Assembly (NCBI GenBank): GCA_012862575.1
Contig: BLSF01000022.1
Span: 310,001-374,000, forward strand
Reading direction: 5' to 3'
Source of the DNA: Parietichytrium sp. I65-24A
Taxonomy: Eukaryota > Sar > Bigyra > Thraustochytrida > Thraustochytriidae
DNA length: 64,000 nt
The position numbers were made by a program, and so were the translations under genes. The notes under the pieces are model-generated. The model was not told the DNA's origin, made no database searches, and worked only from the letters and a program-made list of their open reading frames with translations. Of this stretch, positions 62,846-64,000 are shown piece by piece (positions within the stretch are counted from its first letter, which is position 1; each line of letters starts with the position of its first letter).

Positions 62846-64000
62846 GTCTCTATAATTCGGACCATTGAAGCTCGCAAGATCTATCTGATTCCACTGGACT
62901 GCCGGCGCTGAGGACAGGAATTAATTCTTTCATATTCGGCTTGCTCCTTTTCTTTCAGCTCCCTAATGAATGAGTCTTGTCAGGGTTATCCCTGCAAGAA
63001 TACTCGAAAGCATCAGGACCAGATCATCTCGCCGCACATCCGCTGAGGACCATGAAGGCTGCACTTCCAATCTTTCCCCCCCAAAAAAACATCCTGTACG
63101 ACTTGCTCGAAAAACATGGCTCCATACATTTCAGTAGCGCTCTCGTGAGCTTATTTATGATGAAACGCAATGTAATTAAATCTGTCACAGCAAACTCGAA
63201 GAATCCGTTCCCGGTTAGAACGCAAACAGGTTACGAGTTCGGGTTCTGAACGTTGCTTCGAGCCCTCTCGTCTCTGCTCGCGCGATAAATCGATTATCAT
63301 TTCTCACGCATCGCTGGTTTCCCTCGCGAGAGCGTGCGATTGCACGCAAGCTGCTCGACTCCATCGAAATCATTCCGCTAGAAACACAGAGATCTAGCTC
63401 ATGATCCGGCAAAAGTATTATCTCGAGCTCCGCTTGACTATCTGTGAGTCGCTCAACATATCGCGAGGCAGACATCCAACAACTTCGAATTCTCTCGCCA
63501 CTCTAGTCATCTCTTCTCCATCCAACTTGCATTAGACACAACTGAATCTCCAAGTCTCCTAAAGTTGCACCACCTTCTCTACTCGTATCATCTTCTACAA
63601 GACAACGCGTCAGCTGCGAGATACCATCTCTTATGGCCCATCTATACTACGGTAGAATCTGCCAGATTAGGAATTAAGAGTGCTGGGGATTTGGGAAGAT
63701 CACTCCATGAAGCATCTTCGTCAAACAAGATCAAACAAGCAAAACAAGCCTCATTTGTCAGTCAGGGAGACGATCGCGAGAGCCAGCCTAGCGTAGTCTA
63801 TCATGTCTATCATATCCATCGCAGTAGCTTTTCGATCGGAAACGCGAACGGGATCTGTGAGAAATCGTGTAACAGCACAACGGCTGTTAAGTTATGGCAG
63901 TGATGAGCGTATCCGAGCCGGTCTTGAAATGAACCAACACCGAATTGAAGCAGACCCAAAATCCCATCGTGAAATTGGCAACTAACTTATTACTTACATC
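62846..64000. other. Right-end region without a recognised gene
   Basis: Mostly unique sequence. At the extreme right, a minus-strand GTAAGT donor (63997-63992) pairs with a good acceptor (ttctcacag, ending at 63855), and 14 open codons follow (IPFAFPIEKLLRWI to a TGA). This could be the last exon of a gene entering from the right, but nothing inside the window confirms it. An open frame at 62977-63249 has no recognisable motif. Confidence 0.3.

Noticed and set aside
63810-64000. Donor-acceptor pair and short terminal exon on the minus strand at the right edge
   Set aside because: It depends on sequence outside the window. Fourteen codons are not enough to support a gene.

Overview
The window is nuclear DNA of a flagellated microbial eukaryote. 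Genes are single-exon or carry one or two short spliceosomal introns (78 to 198 nt, donor nearly always GTAAGT, acceptor CAG or TAG). Four genes encode ciliary or axonemal proteins: IFT121/WDR35, CFAP65, SPAG16/PF20 and a TTLL3/8-type tubulin ligase. Peroxisomal, mitochondrial and cytoskeletal housekeeping genes surround them. No plastid gene, rRNA, tRNA, CRISPR array or recognisable transposon was found. Intron-poor genes, a cilium, a myosin I with SH3 and WW modules and leaders full of microsatellites would fit a stramenopile such as a thraustochytrid. That assignment is a guess and was not tested.

Layout. 0-9 kb: the N-terminus of a gene leaving the left edge (-), a TLC-domain membrane protein (+), an SH3 protein with a novel triple repeat (+), and a CaM-kinase (-). 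9-16 kb: a gene-poor, microsatellite-rich stretch. 16-30 kb: a Mei2-like RNA-binding protein, IFT121 and CFAP65, all (+). 31-38 kb: PEX11 (+), a coiled-coil/Cys-cluster protein (-), an unresolved candidate gene (-) and an RPUSD1-type pseudouridine synthase with three exons (+). 38-49 kb: a TTLL-IQ fusion (+), a GT49 glycosyltransferase (+), a two-exon LYR-family protein (-), MAM33/p32 (-) and SPAG16 (-). 49-64 kb: myosin I (+), NAC beta with two exons (-), aspartyl aminopeptidase (+), a four-TM protein (+) and a gene-free right end.

Functional themes. IFT121 serves retrograde intraflagellar transport. CFAP65 and SPAG16 belong to the motile-axoneme central apparatus. The TTLL protein would modify axonemal tubulin, and its IQ repeats suggest calmodulin binding. 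Next to the CaM-kinase-like enzyme and the myosin, this is a noticeable concentration of calcium and cytoskeletal functions, but the genes are on both strands and nothing shows co-regulation.

Two structural signals are not explained by the genes. First, most start codons are preceded by a short tandem repeat with a unit particular to that gene. Second, the 12-mer TCACTGTCAGTA occurs five times, always between coding regions, often among GTAC-rich palindromic sequence. A tandem repeat of about 88 nt also lies directly behind the myosin stop codon.
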